DNA from: JACCTH01 sp050741915
GTDB taxonomy: Bacteria > Actinomycetota > Acidimicrobiia > Spongiisociales > ZC4RG35
DNA length: 64,000 nucleotides
Assembly (NCBI GenBank): GCA_050741915.1
Contig: JBOGEX010000135.1
Coordinates: 1 to 64,000 of the forward strand
Direction: 5' to 3'
Shown here: positions 49,702 to 58,343 of the stretch, piece after piece
Numbering within the stretch: the stretch's first letter is position 1
Layout: the number at the start of each line of letters is the position of its first letter
Made by a program: the position numbers and the translations under genes
Notes under the pieces: generated by a model
The model's input: the letters and a program-made list of their open reading frames with translations, nothing else
Told to the model about the DNA's origin: nothing
Databases searched by the model: none

Positions 49702-51345
49702 ATGCTGAGCCAGTCGCTCGAAGAGCTAGCGGCCGCCCTCTTCCGGAGAAGGCAGTCGGCCCCGACTAGGGAAGCGAAGGAGCAGGCCGAGCGGCTCCGA
49801 ACTCACGTCCAGAGTTACCTGCTCCCACGGGCCTCCGACCTCCTGGCACCGCTCTTCGTGGTGATCCTTGGTTCGACCGGCTCGGGCAAGTCCTCGCTCT
49901 TCAATGCCCTGGCGGGAAAACCAGTCAGCCCTTCAGGGTTGCTCCGCCCCACCACCCGGAAGCCAGTTGCCCTCGCCCATCCTGACGAGCCGCTCGACAC
50001 CCATCGAGGCCTGACAATTATCAAAGATCCGGAGGTGCCCAAGGGTCTGGTCATCGTTGACTCTCCCGACTTCGACAGCGTCGAACAAAGCAACCGGGAA
50101 CTCGCCCTCGACTTGTTGGAGAAGGCCGACCTCGTCATCTTCGTCACCACCGTCACCCGCTACGCCGACCAGGTGCCGTGGATGGTGCTCGACCGCGCCC
50201 ACCAACGAGGAGTGCCGCTTCTCTTGGTGATCAATCGGATGCCGGCCGACCAAGGCGAACAATCCGAGGTTCTGGCCGATTACCGAACACTACTTAATAA
50301 GGGCGGTCTTGAGGCTCAGGGAGCATTCGGTGACCTCGAGGTTGTGTCGGTCCCCGAAGGGTCGCTCGATGTGTCACACGACGCGCTTGCGGCTGCCTCG
50401 GTTGCTCCGATCACCAACGCCATTGAGAAGCTGGCCGACGACGACGCCTCTCGCCGGGCGGTGGCACGTCGCAGCCTCCTGACAGCGTTGGAAGGACTTC
50501 CCGAAAGTATCGAGGAGATCGCCGTCGACACCGAGAACGAGCAGCAATCGTTGCAGGCGCTCCTCGATGAATCGGACCAGGCATACCGGCGCGGTGTGGG
50601 GGCGCTGACCGACGAGGTGGCGAACGGAAATTTCCTCCGATCTGAGGTGCTCCAACAATGGCTCGATTTCGTCCGCGCTGGTCCTCTCGCCCGGTTCCTC
50701 TCCGAGGGGGTGGGGAAGATCGCCGCCACGATTCGAAACCTCTTCCGAACCCAGCCTCCACTGCCCGCCCCACCCGTGCGCGAAGCGGCATTCTCAGATT
50801 TGGTCGCTTCTGCTCGACGATACGCCGACGAGGCTGCCCGGCGCACAGCCACCATTTGGTCCGACGACCGCCACGGTGCGCGAGCGCTGGCCGATCATCC
50901 CCGGCTTTGGGCAGCGGACCCCGACTTCGACCAACGGCTGAGCGAGGCGCTCGATGACTGGGGCGAAGCAATCGGAAACGAGATGGCCACGCTCGGCCAG
51001 CAGCGAAAGGCGTGGGCGCAGGCGGCGTCCGTCGGGCTCAATGCCCTCGGCACGAGCGCCATGATTGCCGTTTTCGTCCACACCGGTGGCTTGACCGGAA
51101 CCGAGGTGGGAATTGGAGCCGCCACCGCCTTCGTCAATCAAAAGCTTCTCGAGGCAATCTTTGGCGAGGCCAACGTTGCCGCCTTTGTCAAGCGGGCCCG
51201 CAACCGCCTCACCGCTCTCCTCACCGAGGGTTTTGACCGCGATCGTGCGCGCTTTTCCGCCGCCGTCGGACCGATCGAGACAGATTTACCGGACACCTTG
51301 CGACGGCTGGCAAATGAGGCTCGGGCGGGAGCCAGCCGGCTTTGA
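49702..51345 (+). CDS. P-loop GTPase (dynamin/Era-like superfamily), first of a pair
   Basis: About 547 residues from ATG 49702 (GTG 49657 would add 15 residues and begin 2 bases after the repeat array). G1 GSTGSGKSSLFNAL, switch-type Thr in LLRPTTRKPVAL, G3 VDSPDFDSVEQ and G4 VINRMP are all present. Helical regions follow (EEIAVDTENEQQSLQALLDESDQAYRRG), with a glycine-rich hydrophobic stretch (VGLNALGTSAMIAVFVHTGGLTG) that may touch membrane. Dynamin-like or YfjP-like pairs are common in actinobacteria, but the role is not established here. It overlaps the next gene by 4 bases. Confidence 0.8.
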   Translation: MLSQSLEELAAALFRRRQSAPTREAKEQAERLRTHVQSYLLPRASDLLAPLFVVILGSTGSGKSSLFNALAGKPVSPSGLLRPTTRKPVALAHPDEPLDTHRGLTIIKDPEVPKGLVIVDSPDFDSVEQSNRELALDLLEKADLVIFVTTVTRYADQVPWMVLDRAHQRGVPLLLVINRMPADQGEQSEVLADYRTLLNKGGLEAQGAFGDLEVVSVPEGSLDVSHDALAAASVAPITNAIEKLADDDASRRAVARRSLLTALEGLPESIEEIAVDTENEQQSLQALLDESDQAYRRGVGALTDEVANGNFLRSEVLQQWLDFVRAGPLARFLSEGVGKIAATIRNLFRTQPPLPAPPVREAAFSDLVASARRYADEAARRTATIWSDDRHGARALADHPRLWAADPDFDQRLSEALDDWGEAIGNEMATLGQQRKAWAQAASVGLNALGTSAMIAVFVHTGGLTGTEVGIGAATAFVNQKLLEAIFGEANVAAFVKRARNRLTALLTEGFDRDRARFSAAVGPIETDLPDTLRRLANEARAGASRL

Positions 51346-52934
51346 TCTTGCTTAGCGAAACACTCGAGGCCTTGGCCTCGGGAACCGAAGCCGCCCGAGA
51401 ACTTGGCCTTGACACAAGTTCGGCCGAAAGGACAGCCGAGCTGGTCAGAAGGCGATCAGGATTTGCCGGCGCCACCTACGTCATCGCTCTGGCTGGCGGC
51501 ACCGGCGTGGGCAAGTCATCGCTCTTGAACGCACTGGCGGGAAGCAACATCAGCACCGTGCGGACGACTCGCCCGACCACCTCTCGGCCCCTGGCCTGGG
51601 TAGAAGAAAACGATCGCAACGACGTCAAACCGCTGTTGGATTGGATCGGCGTCGAGGATGTCATCAGCCACCTAAGCCATGCTCTCACTGACGTCGCCAT
51701 CCTCGACCTGCCTGATGTCGACAGTGTCAAGGTCTCGAATCGTGCAACCGTTGATGCATTGCTCCCTCGCATCGATGCCCTCTATTGGGTGGTCGACAGC
51801 GAGAAGTACGACGACGAGAGACTGCACGGATACTTGCGCCAGCTATCAGCCCATGGCGAGCGCATGGTCTTTCTCTTCAACAAGGCCGAACGCCTACGAG
51901 ACGATGAGCAACGCCTCTTGCACGAAGACTTCGCCCGGCGGCTATCGGCAGACGGCATCGCCCAACCGTCGATTCGCATGCTGTCGGCGCAGAGCGGGCA
52001 AGGCATAGAGGCGCTGCGCGCAGAACTGGCCGGGGCGGCCGATCGCAAGGCCCTTCTCGCGGCCAAGCTTGCCACCGATGCGTCTTCGGCGCTAGGCGAT
52101 TTGGCCAGGAAGGCCGGCGTCGACCCGGCGGCCCGGCCCGAGTCCGTGGTGGATCAGCGAACCCGAGACAGAGCCAATCGGTCAGCGGTCGCTGGTGCGC
52201 TGCGGGTGGTGGATCCCGCCGGTGTCGGTCGCCAGGTAAGTTCTGCAGTCCTCAATCGCGCCCGACGACAAGGCGGCTCCCTTTTAGTGAGAGTGCTGGC
52301 TTTGCTTTCCTCCCTCACCGGGACCCGCAAACGGACGGCCGACCCCGAGGGTTACCTGACGAGTTGGCGCCAGCGGGGCTCGCTCGGCCACATCACGAAT
52401 CCCATCCGGCGGGTGGTGGTCGATGCCCTCGCTGAGCTCCCGGCGGGGGGGCGGTCCCAAGCGATGGGAGCATTGGGCTTTGACGACCTCGAAGCGCGTC
52501 TCGTCGCCGCGATCGATCAGGCGACCCGCTCGAGCCGGGAGGCCGCCCGCCCTCCCCGCTCATCCCTCTGGGGCTTGATCGGAGTAATTCAACTGGCGCT
52601 CGGTGCGGTCCTGCTCTTTGCCATCGCCTGGTATCTCATGATCATCTTCGGCCCCGGGGGCATCGATGTGGCGACGGTCGAAGTGCCAAATCTGGGCGCA
52701 GTGCCGATGCCTCTCGCCCTGGTTGTGGGGTCTCTGGTGGCGAGCTTCATCTTCGGCGTGCTGCTCTCGATTCATGCCGGCTGGATCGGAAGGCGCCAGG
52801 CTCGCCGCGTGGCCGCTCGGGTTAGCGAAGCCGTCGAAAGCACGGTCACCGCCACCGCATTCGGTCCCATCGATCGACTGGATGCCGCCCGCCTGCGCCT
52901 ATACGACGCGCTGGTTCGAAGTCGAAAGAGCTAG
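51342..52934 (+). CDS. P-loop GTPase with C-terminal membrane helices, second of a pair
   Basis: 530 residues. G1 GGTGVGKSSLLNAL, candidate G2 VRTTRPTTSRPLA, G3 LDLPDVDSVKVSN and G4 FNKAE are visible. A helical middle is followed by two hydrophobic helices near 410-470 (LIGVIQLALGAVLLFAIAWYLMIIF and PLALVVGSLVASFIFGVLLSI), so the protein is membrane-anchored with GTPase in the cytosol. The start TTG 51342 overlaps the upstream stop. With its partner it probably forms a heterodimeric membrane-remodelling or scaffold GTPase (inference). The 3' end overlaps the MoxR-like gene. Confidence 0.82.
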   Translation: MILLSETLEALASGTEAARELGLDTSSAERTAELVRRRSGFAGATYVIALAGGTGVGKSSLLNALAGSNISTVRTTRPTTSRPLAWVEENDRNDVKPLLDWIGVEDVISHLSHALTDVAILDLPDVDSVKVSNRATVDALLPRIDALYWVVDSEKYDDERLHGYLRQLSAHGERMVFLFNKAERLRDDEQRLLHEDFARRLSADGIAQPSIRMLSAQSGQGIEALRAELAGAADRKALLAAKLATDASSALGDLARKAGVDPAARPESVVDQRTRDRANRSAVAGALRVVDPAGVGRQVSSAVLNRARRQGGSLLVRVLALLSSLTGTRKRTADPEGYLTSWRQRGSLGHITNPIRRVVVDALAELPAGGRSQAMGALGFDDLEARLVAAIDQATRSSREAARPPRSSLWGLIGVIQLALGAVLLFAIAWYLMIIFGPGGIDVATVEVPNLGAVPMPLALVVGSLVASFIFGVLLSIHAGWIGRRQARRVAARVSEAVESTVTATAFGPIDRLDAARLRLYDALVRSRKS

Positions 52935-53926
52935 GCGGCGAAGGGTGTGACACTCGGGCCCTTGCGGACCACCGCATTCCAGACGGTTTCGTAGTGATCG
53001 CGATCAAAGGAGTCGACGTGGGGGAGAACGAATTCCTCCCAGGCCCGCCGCAGCGCGTCGGTTTCTGATTCATACACCCGCAGCCCGGTCGGGAGGCGGT
53101 CGAGCACCGAGCGCAGTGAGAGGGGGGACTCGACCCGGGTGGCGGCATCAGGCACGACGAAGGAAGCATTGACTTCGATCGCCAGGCGCGAGATCGCCTC
53201 GACGAAGTCGGCTCTCATCGACGGATATCGACGGTTGAGCATCGCCTTGATCTGGTCGGCGGCCGGGAAGTCCTTCTCCCAGATCACCCACCGGTCGGCG
53301 AAGGCCTTGTTGAGGGTTTGGGTCCCGGCGTAGTCGCGGATGTCGGTGGGGTTCATGGTCCCGAACACCCTCACGTCGGGTCGCAGCCGAACCGTTTCGC
53401 CGTTGGGAAGGTCGAGCGCTCCGTAGCGATCGAGCAGGCCATGGAGCGCAAAGAGCGTTTCGGCTCCGGCAGCATTCAGTTCGGAAAGATTGAGCAAGGC
53501 GGGTCCCCGCAAGGCCCGGGTGATGTCCCCGTCTTCCCAACGGCTCTCGGTCCCACCCTTGCCATCCCCGTGCAGACGGGTCGAGCCGATGAGGGTGACG
53601 TCTCGCACTTCGCCGGTGAGGGGAATCCGGTAGTAGGGGAGACCCATGTGGGCGGCGAACTGTTCGATGTCGTGGTCCTTACCGGTCCCCATGTGGCCCC
53701 GGACGGCGAGGTGGAGCGGGGAAAATCCCTCCGGCTCCGAGCGACGCACCGCCTCGATCTGGGCGAAGCGGTAAAGCATCCCCAAGTCGACGTAGTGGGG
53801 ATCGGGCTCGGGAACCTTGCCCAGGCGCTGGTCGCGATCGGCGACATTCTTTGGAACGTCGAAGCGCTCCAGCGTTATCGGAGGCCCGACGTCGGCGGGA
53901 TCGTTGATCGTTACCTTCTCAGGCAT
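52931..53926 (-). CDS. MoxR-like AAA ATPase with altered Walker motifs
   Basis: 331 residues of the CbbQ/NorQ/MoxR type. Walker A is GHMGTGKD (77-84): the Thr/Ser that follows Lys83 is Asp84. Walker B reads LLNLSELNAA (144-153): the usual Asp is Ser148, while Glu149 is kept. Sensor 1 FGTMNPTDIRDY and the arginine-finger region (NKAFADRWVIW) are normal. ATP binding or hydrolysis may be reduced. The adjacent VWA gene overlaps by 8 bases, as for MoxR/VWA chaperone pairs that insert metals or remodel proteins. Confidence 0.85.
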   Translation of the reverse strand: MPEKVTINDPADVGPPITLERFDVPKNVADRDQRLGKVPEPDPHYVDLGMLYRFAQIEAVRRSEPEGFSPLHLAVRGHMGTGKDHDIEQFAAHMGLPYYRIPLTGEVRDVTLIGSTRLHGDGKGGTESRWEDGDITRALRGPALLNLSELNAAGAETLFALHGLLDRYGALDLPNGETVRLRPDVRVFGTMNPTDIRDYAGTQTLNKAFADRWVIWEKDFPAADQIKAMLNRRYPSMRADFVEAISRLAIEVNASFVVPDAATRVESPLSLRSVLDRLPTGLRVYESETDALRRAWEEFVLPHVDSFDRDHYETVWNAVVRKGPSVTPFAA

Positions 53927-55997
53927 TGACTGGCTCCTTCAAATAGGGAATTTCGTTGGCAAATCGATTCGGCCGGAGCCACCACGAGTCGATGCCCCAC
54001 AAGGCCAGCCCGCGTCGCAGGGCACTGCGCGTTCCTTCGACCATGGCCCGCGTCAGCTCCTCCGGACGGTTGACGATCTCGAAGCGGTGATAGGCACCGG
54101 TGGCGGTGTCGTCTCCGATGCCAATTCCAAGGACGATGGTTCCCGAACGTTCCACCGCGGAAACGGCACCAGCGAGCGCTTCGACCGACCCTCTTGTCAT
54201 CCCGTCGGCCAGGACCACCAGCACCCGGACTTGAGCACCGAGCTTGGCCATACGTTCGGCGGCGTGAATGAGGTTGAACTCGTCAACATTGGCCGCTCTC
54301 TCGAACATCGACACCGGGGGGGTTTGGCGGGGGTTGCGCCGGGCGGCCAGGGCGGCTTTGGCCGGCTCGGCCGCCGTCCAGAACATTCCGGCCAGGACCG
54401 CCTCGGCGTCGCGCCAGCGCCGGTCGAACGGCTTTACCAGATAGTGATTGATCGTGGAGGTGAGGCGATTGGCGGCAGTGCCGTGAGTCTGGCGAAGCCC
54501 GGCGGCCGCCTGACTGGCGGAGCGGGTATAGGTCCATTCCGTGTCGTTGGGTCGGGAGGCGAACCCCCGATTGAAAAGCGAGACCTCGAAATCAACCTGG
54601 AGCTCGTGGCAAAGGCGGGCGAGCGTCATCGCGCCGAGCAAGGCTGCACTCATTCCCCATGGTTGCCGGTCCCAGCCCTGGTTGCGGGGCTGAAGCATCG
54701 ACGCCGAGGCATCGACCAGAAGGCTCACCGCATACGAACGCCGGGTGCGAGACGCCCTTCGTTCGTACATCCGTTGATAAAGCCCCGCCCCGATGAAGAG
54801 CGCGGCATGAGGCGACACGTCGCCCTGGTCGTAGCCCGAGCGGAGGCCCCGCCGTTGGTTGGCGGCAAACAACGGATAGAGCTCTCCGGAAACCTGTCTT
54901 TGGGCGACTCCCCATTTGCGGGCCGCCAGCTCGAGTGCCTCTCGACCGTCGGGGGCAAAACGAGTAAAGGTGACGGGCGCTGGCGTGACGATGAGCTTTC
55001 CTCCCATTCCGGTGGGGAGATAAACCGTCGGAGCCTCACTCACCCTTAACAATTGATCGGTGGAGGCGTCTCCGGCCAGCTCGGATGCTCCCTTTCGATC
55101 AGACAGGCCCGCTCGGGCCTCAGTCGCGCGCTGGACATCGTGATAACTCTCAGTGCTCTGCACCGAGGGACTGGGGAGGCGGACCATGTCGGCGCCGTCG
55201 GCGGCGTCGTCAGCGTCCTGTTTCTGCTGCATCCGTTTCTGGGCCTGGGTGCCTTCCTCGCGGACCGAGGTGAGGAGTCCATGGTCACGAGCGATCTCGA
55301 GTAGTTCCAGGGCGAGATCGACGACCGTCTTCGGGTCGTCGGCCCCAGCCGCGCTGCGACAGACCGGAAAGGCATGGGCAAGCGCTTGTTGCGCCTTCGA
55401 GTTGACCCTCCGTTCGAACTGTTCTCGATCGAGGTAGTCACCGCAATAGATGAAGCAGCCGAGGGCAAACTGACCTAGGGGGCCGGCCTTCGACACCGCG
55501 GCCGAGATAGCCGACTGATAGATGTCGATGAGAACGGATCGCACCCCCGGGTAGTTGCGCAGTCCCTGCACCTCCTGGCGAGCATCCTCCAGGTTGAAGA
55601 AGAGAACTTCGGCCACTGGCCCTCCCTCCCGCTGGAGATGCTCGAGCAGGTTGGGGCCGTCGGGAGATTCGCGTTCGTCGAAATCGGAGGAGATCAGGTG
55701 AACCACTTCGTGCATCGCCGACGCCAATGCCATCTCGGCTGCCGTGACCGGGGCGTTGCGGTTGGTGGCGGCTTGGAAGAGCCGGGGGTCACAGACCACT
55801 TCCTGTTCGGAGGAGGCGGCGTCAGGACCAAGGATGACGCGGAGTTTGTCGTTTCCGGAGAGGGTGCGGGCAAACCGGGTCACGGCTGGTGCCACCCGCT
55901 GGTAGCGGGCTACGACCGCTTCGATGGCTTTCTCCTCCGGGGAGAGGAGATCGCGCATGTAAGTCGATCGTTGGCCAGAGCTCGAGCGGGCGCGCAT
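53919..55997 (-). CDS. VWA-domain protein, partner of MoxR-like ATPase
   Basis: 692 residues (ATG 55958 is an equally possible start). An N-terminal helical region contains MHEVVHLISSDFDE (HExxH) and FFNLEDARQEVQGL, typical of the CobT-like VWA group. A Gln/Asp-rich linker (MQQKQDADDAADGAD) precedes the VWA domain, with MIDAS VSLLVDASASM and VVLADGMTRGS. Predicted cytosolic, with no signal peptide. MIDAS Asp and both Ser are intact, so metal-mediated protein binding is likely. The target of the pair is not shown by the neighbours. Confidence 0.87.
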   Translation of the reverse strand: MRARSSSGQRSTYMRDLLSPEEKAIEAVVARYQRVAPAVTRFARTLSGNDKLRVILGPDAASSEQEVVCDPRLFQAATNRNAPVTAAEMALASAMHEVVHLISSDFDERESPDGPNLLEHLQREGGPVAEVLFFNLEDARQEVQGLRNYPGVRSVLIDIYQSAISAAVSKAGPLGQFALGCFIYCGDYLDREQFERRVNSKAQQALAHAFPVCRSAAGADDPKTVVDLALELLEIARDHGLLTSVREEGTQAQKRMQQKQDADDAADGADMVRLPSPSVQSTESYHDVQRATEARAGLSDRKGASELAGDASTDQLLRVSEAPTVYLPTGMGGKLIVTPAPVTFTRFAPDGREALELAARKWGVAQRQVSGELYPLFAANQRRGLRSGYDQGDVSPHAALFIGAGLYQRMYERRASRTRRSYAVSLLVDASASMLQPRNQGWDRQPWGMSAALLGAMTLARLCHELQVDFEVSLFNRGFASRPNDTEWTYTRSASQAAAGLRQTHGTAANRLTSTINHYLVKPFDRRWRDAEAVLAGMFWTAAEPAKAALAARRNPRQTPPVSMFERAANVDEFNLIHAAERMAKLGAQVRVLVVLADGMTRGSVEALAGAVSAVERSGTIVLGIGIGDDTATGAYHRFEIVNRPEELTRAMVEGTRSALRRGLALWGIDSWWLRPNRFANEIPYLKEPVNA

Positions 55998-56064
55998 AAG
56001 GGGTCATTGTCTCACTGGCGTCAAACTTCTCGGGATAGAACCGCTCACCCTTACACTCCCGCCG

Positions 56065-57330
56065 ATGGCCCGCCCCAAGCTTCACTACGAGCTGACGACT
56101 CTTCCCAGCGGTCTCCGGGTCATCACCGAGGAGATACCGTGGGTCCGGTCGGTGGCCGTCGGTTGCTGGATAGACACCGGGGCTCGGGACGAGGAGCTGA
56201 ACGAAGCCGGCGCCTCTCATTTCCTCGAGCATCTCCTTTTCAAGGGCTCAGAGCGGTATTCGGCGCGGATGATCGCCGAAACCTTTGATGCCATTGGGGC
56301 CGAGTCGAACGCCTTCACCTCGAAGGACAACACGTGTTTCTGGGCCCGATTGCTCGACGCCGATCTCGGAGTGGGACTTGATCTTTTGGCCGAGATGCTG
56401 CAGCGGCCGGCCTTTCGGGCCAATGAGATCGACACCGAGCGCCAGGTGGTGGTCGAGGAGATCAATATGAATGAGGACGATCCTTCTGATGTGGCCTTCG
56501 AGGAGTTCACTCAGGCTTTGTTCGCCGGTCATCCGCTCGAAGGACCGGTTCTTGGGACCCGCGCGTCGATCTCCGCCATGGAGCGCGATGACCTTCTTGG
56601 CTACTGGCAGCGTCGGTACGGAGCGGGATCAACCGTGGTGGCGATGGCAGGCTCGGTGACTCATGAGGCAGCCGTCAACATGGTCGAGGGCTTGTTTGGG
56701 GATTGGCAGGGAACATCGGTGGATCACTCGTTCCGGCCACCGTCACTGGAGCCAGTTGTGCGATCGGTCGGTCGGGAAACAGAACAAGTCAACTTCGTTA
56801 TCGGCGGTTTGGCCCTGGATCGCCGAGACGATCGTCGATTCTCCTTCGACGTGCTGAACCACATCCTCGGTGGGGGCATGTCTTCGCGGCTGTTCTTGAA
56901 GATCAGAGAAGAGCGAGGGCTCGCCTACTCCGTTTACTCCTTCCGCATGGCCCACGCCGAGACCGGGGGGTGGGGGGTGTACGTGGGAACCACGCCCGAG
57001 CAGGCCGACACCTGCCTGCAGCTGATTCAGGATGAGATCGACATCGTCGCAGTGGATGGGATCAGCACCGAAGAGCTCGCACGAGCGCAGGGTTCGTTGC
57101 GGGGCAGTCTCGCTCTTTCGATGGAGGACCCCAATAGCCGGATGGTGCGGTTGGGGCGCGACGAGATAAACGGGGGACCGCACCTGTCGATCGAGGAGCG
57201 GATCGCCCGCCTCGATGCAGTGACGCTTGACTCAGTGAAAGAAGTGGCCGAGGCCGTCTACACCGGACCCCGAGTCATGGGAGTGGTGGGGCCCCTCGAG
57301 CCGGGCGAGTTTGACCGCTGGGTGAAGTGA
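56065..57330 (+). CDS. M16-family zinc metallopeptidase
   Basis: A 421-residue processing-peptidase-like protein. The inverted zinc motif HFLEH is at 52-56 (His52, Glu55, His56), with the distal Glu in VVVEEINMNEDDP near 132. The C-terminal half has GGGMSSRLFLKIREERGLAYSVYSF. It is probably cytosolic because no signal peptide is visible. In many actinobacteria this gene follows pnp and precedes dapB; here dapB follows with a 4-base overlap, but the upstream neighbour is the VWA gene. Confidence 0.94.
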   Translation: MARPKLHYELTTLPSGLRVITEEIPWVRSVAVGCWIDTGARDEELNEAGASHFLEHLLFKGSERYSARMIAETFDAIGAESNAFTSKDNTCFWARLLDADLGVGLDLLAEMLQRPAFRANEIDTERQVVVEEINMNEDDPSDVAFEEFTQALFAGHPLEGPVLGTRASISAMERDDLLGYWQRRYGAGSTVVAMAGSVTHEAAVNMVEGLFGDWQGTSVDHSFRPPSLEPVVRSVGRETEQVNFVIGGLALDRRDDRRFSFDVLNHILGGGMSSRLFLKIREERGLAYSVYSFRMAHAETGGWGVYVGTTPEQADTCLQLIQDEIDIVAVDGISTEELARAQGSLRGSLALSMEDPNSRMVRLGRDEINGGPHLSIEERIARLDAVTLDSVKEVAEAVYTGPRVMGVVGPLEPGEFDRWVK

Positions 57331-58055
57331 CCAAAGTCGCCGTTTCCGGGGCGGCGGGGCGGATGGGGTCGCTCTGCTGTGACGCGGTGGAATCGGCTGC
57401 CGATCTCGAGTTGGTCGCCCGCTATGCCCCCGGCCACGGCTTTGACGACTCAGGGGAGATGAAATCCGCCGAGGTGATCGTCGAGTTCGGCCCGGCTGCG
57501 ACGGCGTTGGCGAACGTCGGGCGCTGGCACGAATTTGGGGGCCATGTCGTGGTGGGGAGCTCCGGTTTCGATCGGCGTCAACTCGACAGCCTCCGCCAGG
57601 CCTGGGGTGAGGGACCCGGGCGGTGTTTGGTGGTTCCCAACTTCTCGATCGGGGCGGTCTTGATGATGTGGCTGGCGGAGAAGGCGTCGCCCTATTTCTC
57701 GGCTGCGGAGGTGGTCGAACTTCATCATGACCGGAAGACCGATGCACCCTCGGGCACGGCCTTGGCGACTGCCGAGCGGATGCATCCCAATGGAGCCCGG
57801 GCGGTGGAATCAACGGAATTGGTGCCGGGGGCGCGGGGAGCCGAAGTGGGTGGGGTGTGGATACATTCGGTCCGGCTCCCCGGTCTCTTGGCGCATCAGG
57901 ATGTGTTGTTGGGCAATCCCGGCGAGACGCTCGTGATTCGTCATGACCAGAGCGATCGCTCGGCCTATGTCCCGGGGATCCTCTTGTCGATCCGCTCGGT
58001 GGGGTCGATGGCCGATCCGTTATCTGTTGGGCTCGAAGGCCTCCTGGGTCTTTAG
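57327..58055 (+). CDS. dapB: 4-hydroxy-tetrahydrodipicolinate reductase
   Basis: A 242-residue reductase of the lysine/diaminopimelate pathway. The NAD(P)H motif VAVSGAAGRMGS, the sequence VEFGPAATALANV, GSSGF, and the catalytic/substrate motif ELHHDRKTDAPSGTA (His-His, Lys) are intact. The N-terminal domain is somewhat shorter than in E. coli, typical for actinobacteria. GTG 57327 overlaps the M16 stop. dapA lies 2 kb downstream, with the DUF559-type insertion between. Confidence 0.95.
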   Translation: MTKVAVSGAAGRMGSLCCDAVESAADLELVARYAPGHGFDDSGEMKSAEVIVEFGPAATALANVGRWHEFGGHVVVGSSGFDRRQLDSLRQAWGEGPGRCLVVPNFSIGAVLMMWLAEKASPYFSAAEVVELHHDRKTDAPSGTALATAERMHPNGARAVESTELVPGARGAEVGGVWIHSVRLPGLLAHQDVLLGNPGETLVIRHDQSDRSAYVPGILLSIRSVGSMADPLSVGLEGLLGL

Positions 58056-58252
58056 CCCTCGCTGACCTTCACCGAGTTGATAACCGCATCCTGGGTCGGT
58101 TTCTCGCCCTTCGTGGGAAGAGCGGCGATCGCGTCCACGGCCTTCATTCCGGAGGTGACCTCACCAAAAATGGTGTAGGCGTGGGGAAGCCCCACCTTCT
58201 CAAGGCAGATGAAGAACTGGCTGCCGTTGGTGTTGGGTCCGGCGTTGGCTTT
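58052..58252 (-). pseudogene. Cyclophilin-type peptidyl-prolyl isomerase, 3' fragment
   Basis: About 67 C-terminal residues of a cyclophilin remain: KANAGPNTNGSQFFI, then CLEKVGLPHAYTIFGEVTSGMKAVDAIAAL and VINSVKVSEG. These correspond to the second half of the fold. The first half, with the FHR active-site Arg motif, is absent, and no remnant is seen in the DNA beyond. The break falls 4 bases before a CTGGGCTG-type hairpin repeat (58257-58303). The frame stays open through the element to 58309, but that part is not cyclophilin. Confidence 0.85.
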
Positions 58253-58256
58253 AAAG

Positions 58257-58303
58257 AAAACCCTGGGTTTTATCCGTCGTTGTACGACGGTTCCAGCCCA
58301 GAG
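58257..58303 (-). repeat. Hairpin repeat family, copy 4 (reverse orientation)
   Basis: On the minus strand it reads CTCTGGGCTGGAACCGTCGT, loop, ACGACGGATAAAACCCAGGG followed by TTTTCTTTAAA. It shares the ACCGTCG stem with copies 1 and 5. It abuts the cyclophilin fragment, and with copy 5 (opposite orientation) it brackets the DUF559-type gene. The outer flanks of both copies are T/A-rich and end TTTAAA. Confidence 0.82.
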
Positions 58304-58343
58304 AATCAACCCCCTAGAAGTGGTAGTCAGGATCTGACACGGT

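Noticed and set aside
53817..55049. 410-codon plus-strand frame opposite the VWA gene
   Set aside because: Antisense shadow of a gene with a complete MIDAS motif.
58253..58309. N-terminus of the cyclophilin fragment (reading through the hairpin repeat)
   Set aside because: These residues come from the repeat element and do not resemble cyclophilin, so the fragment has no genuine start.
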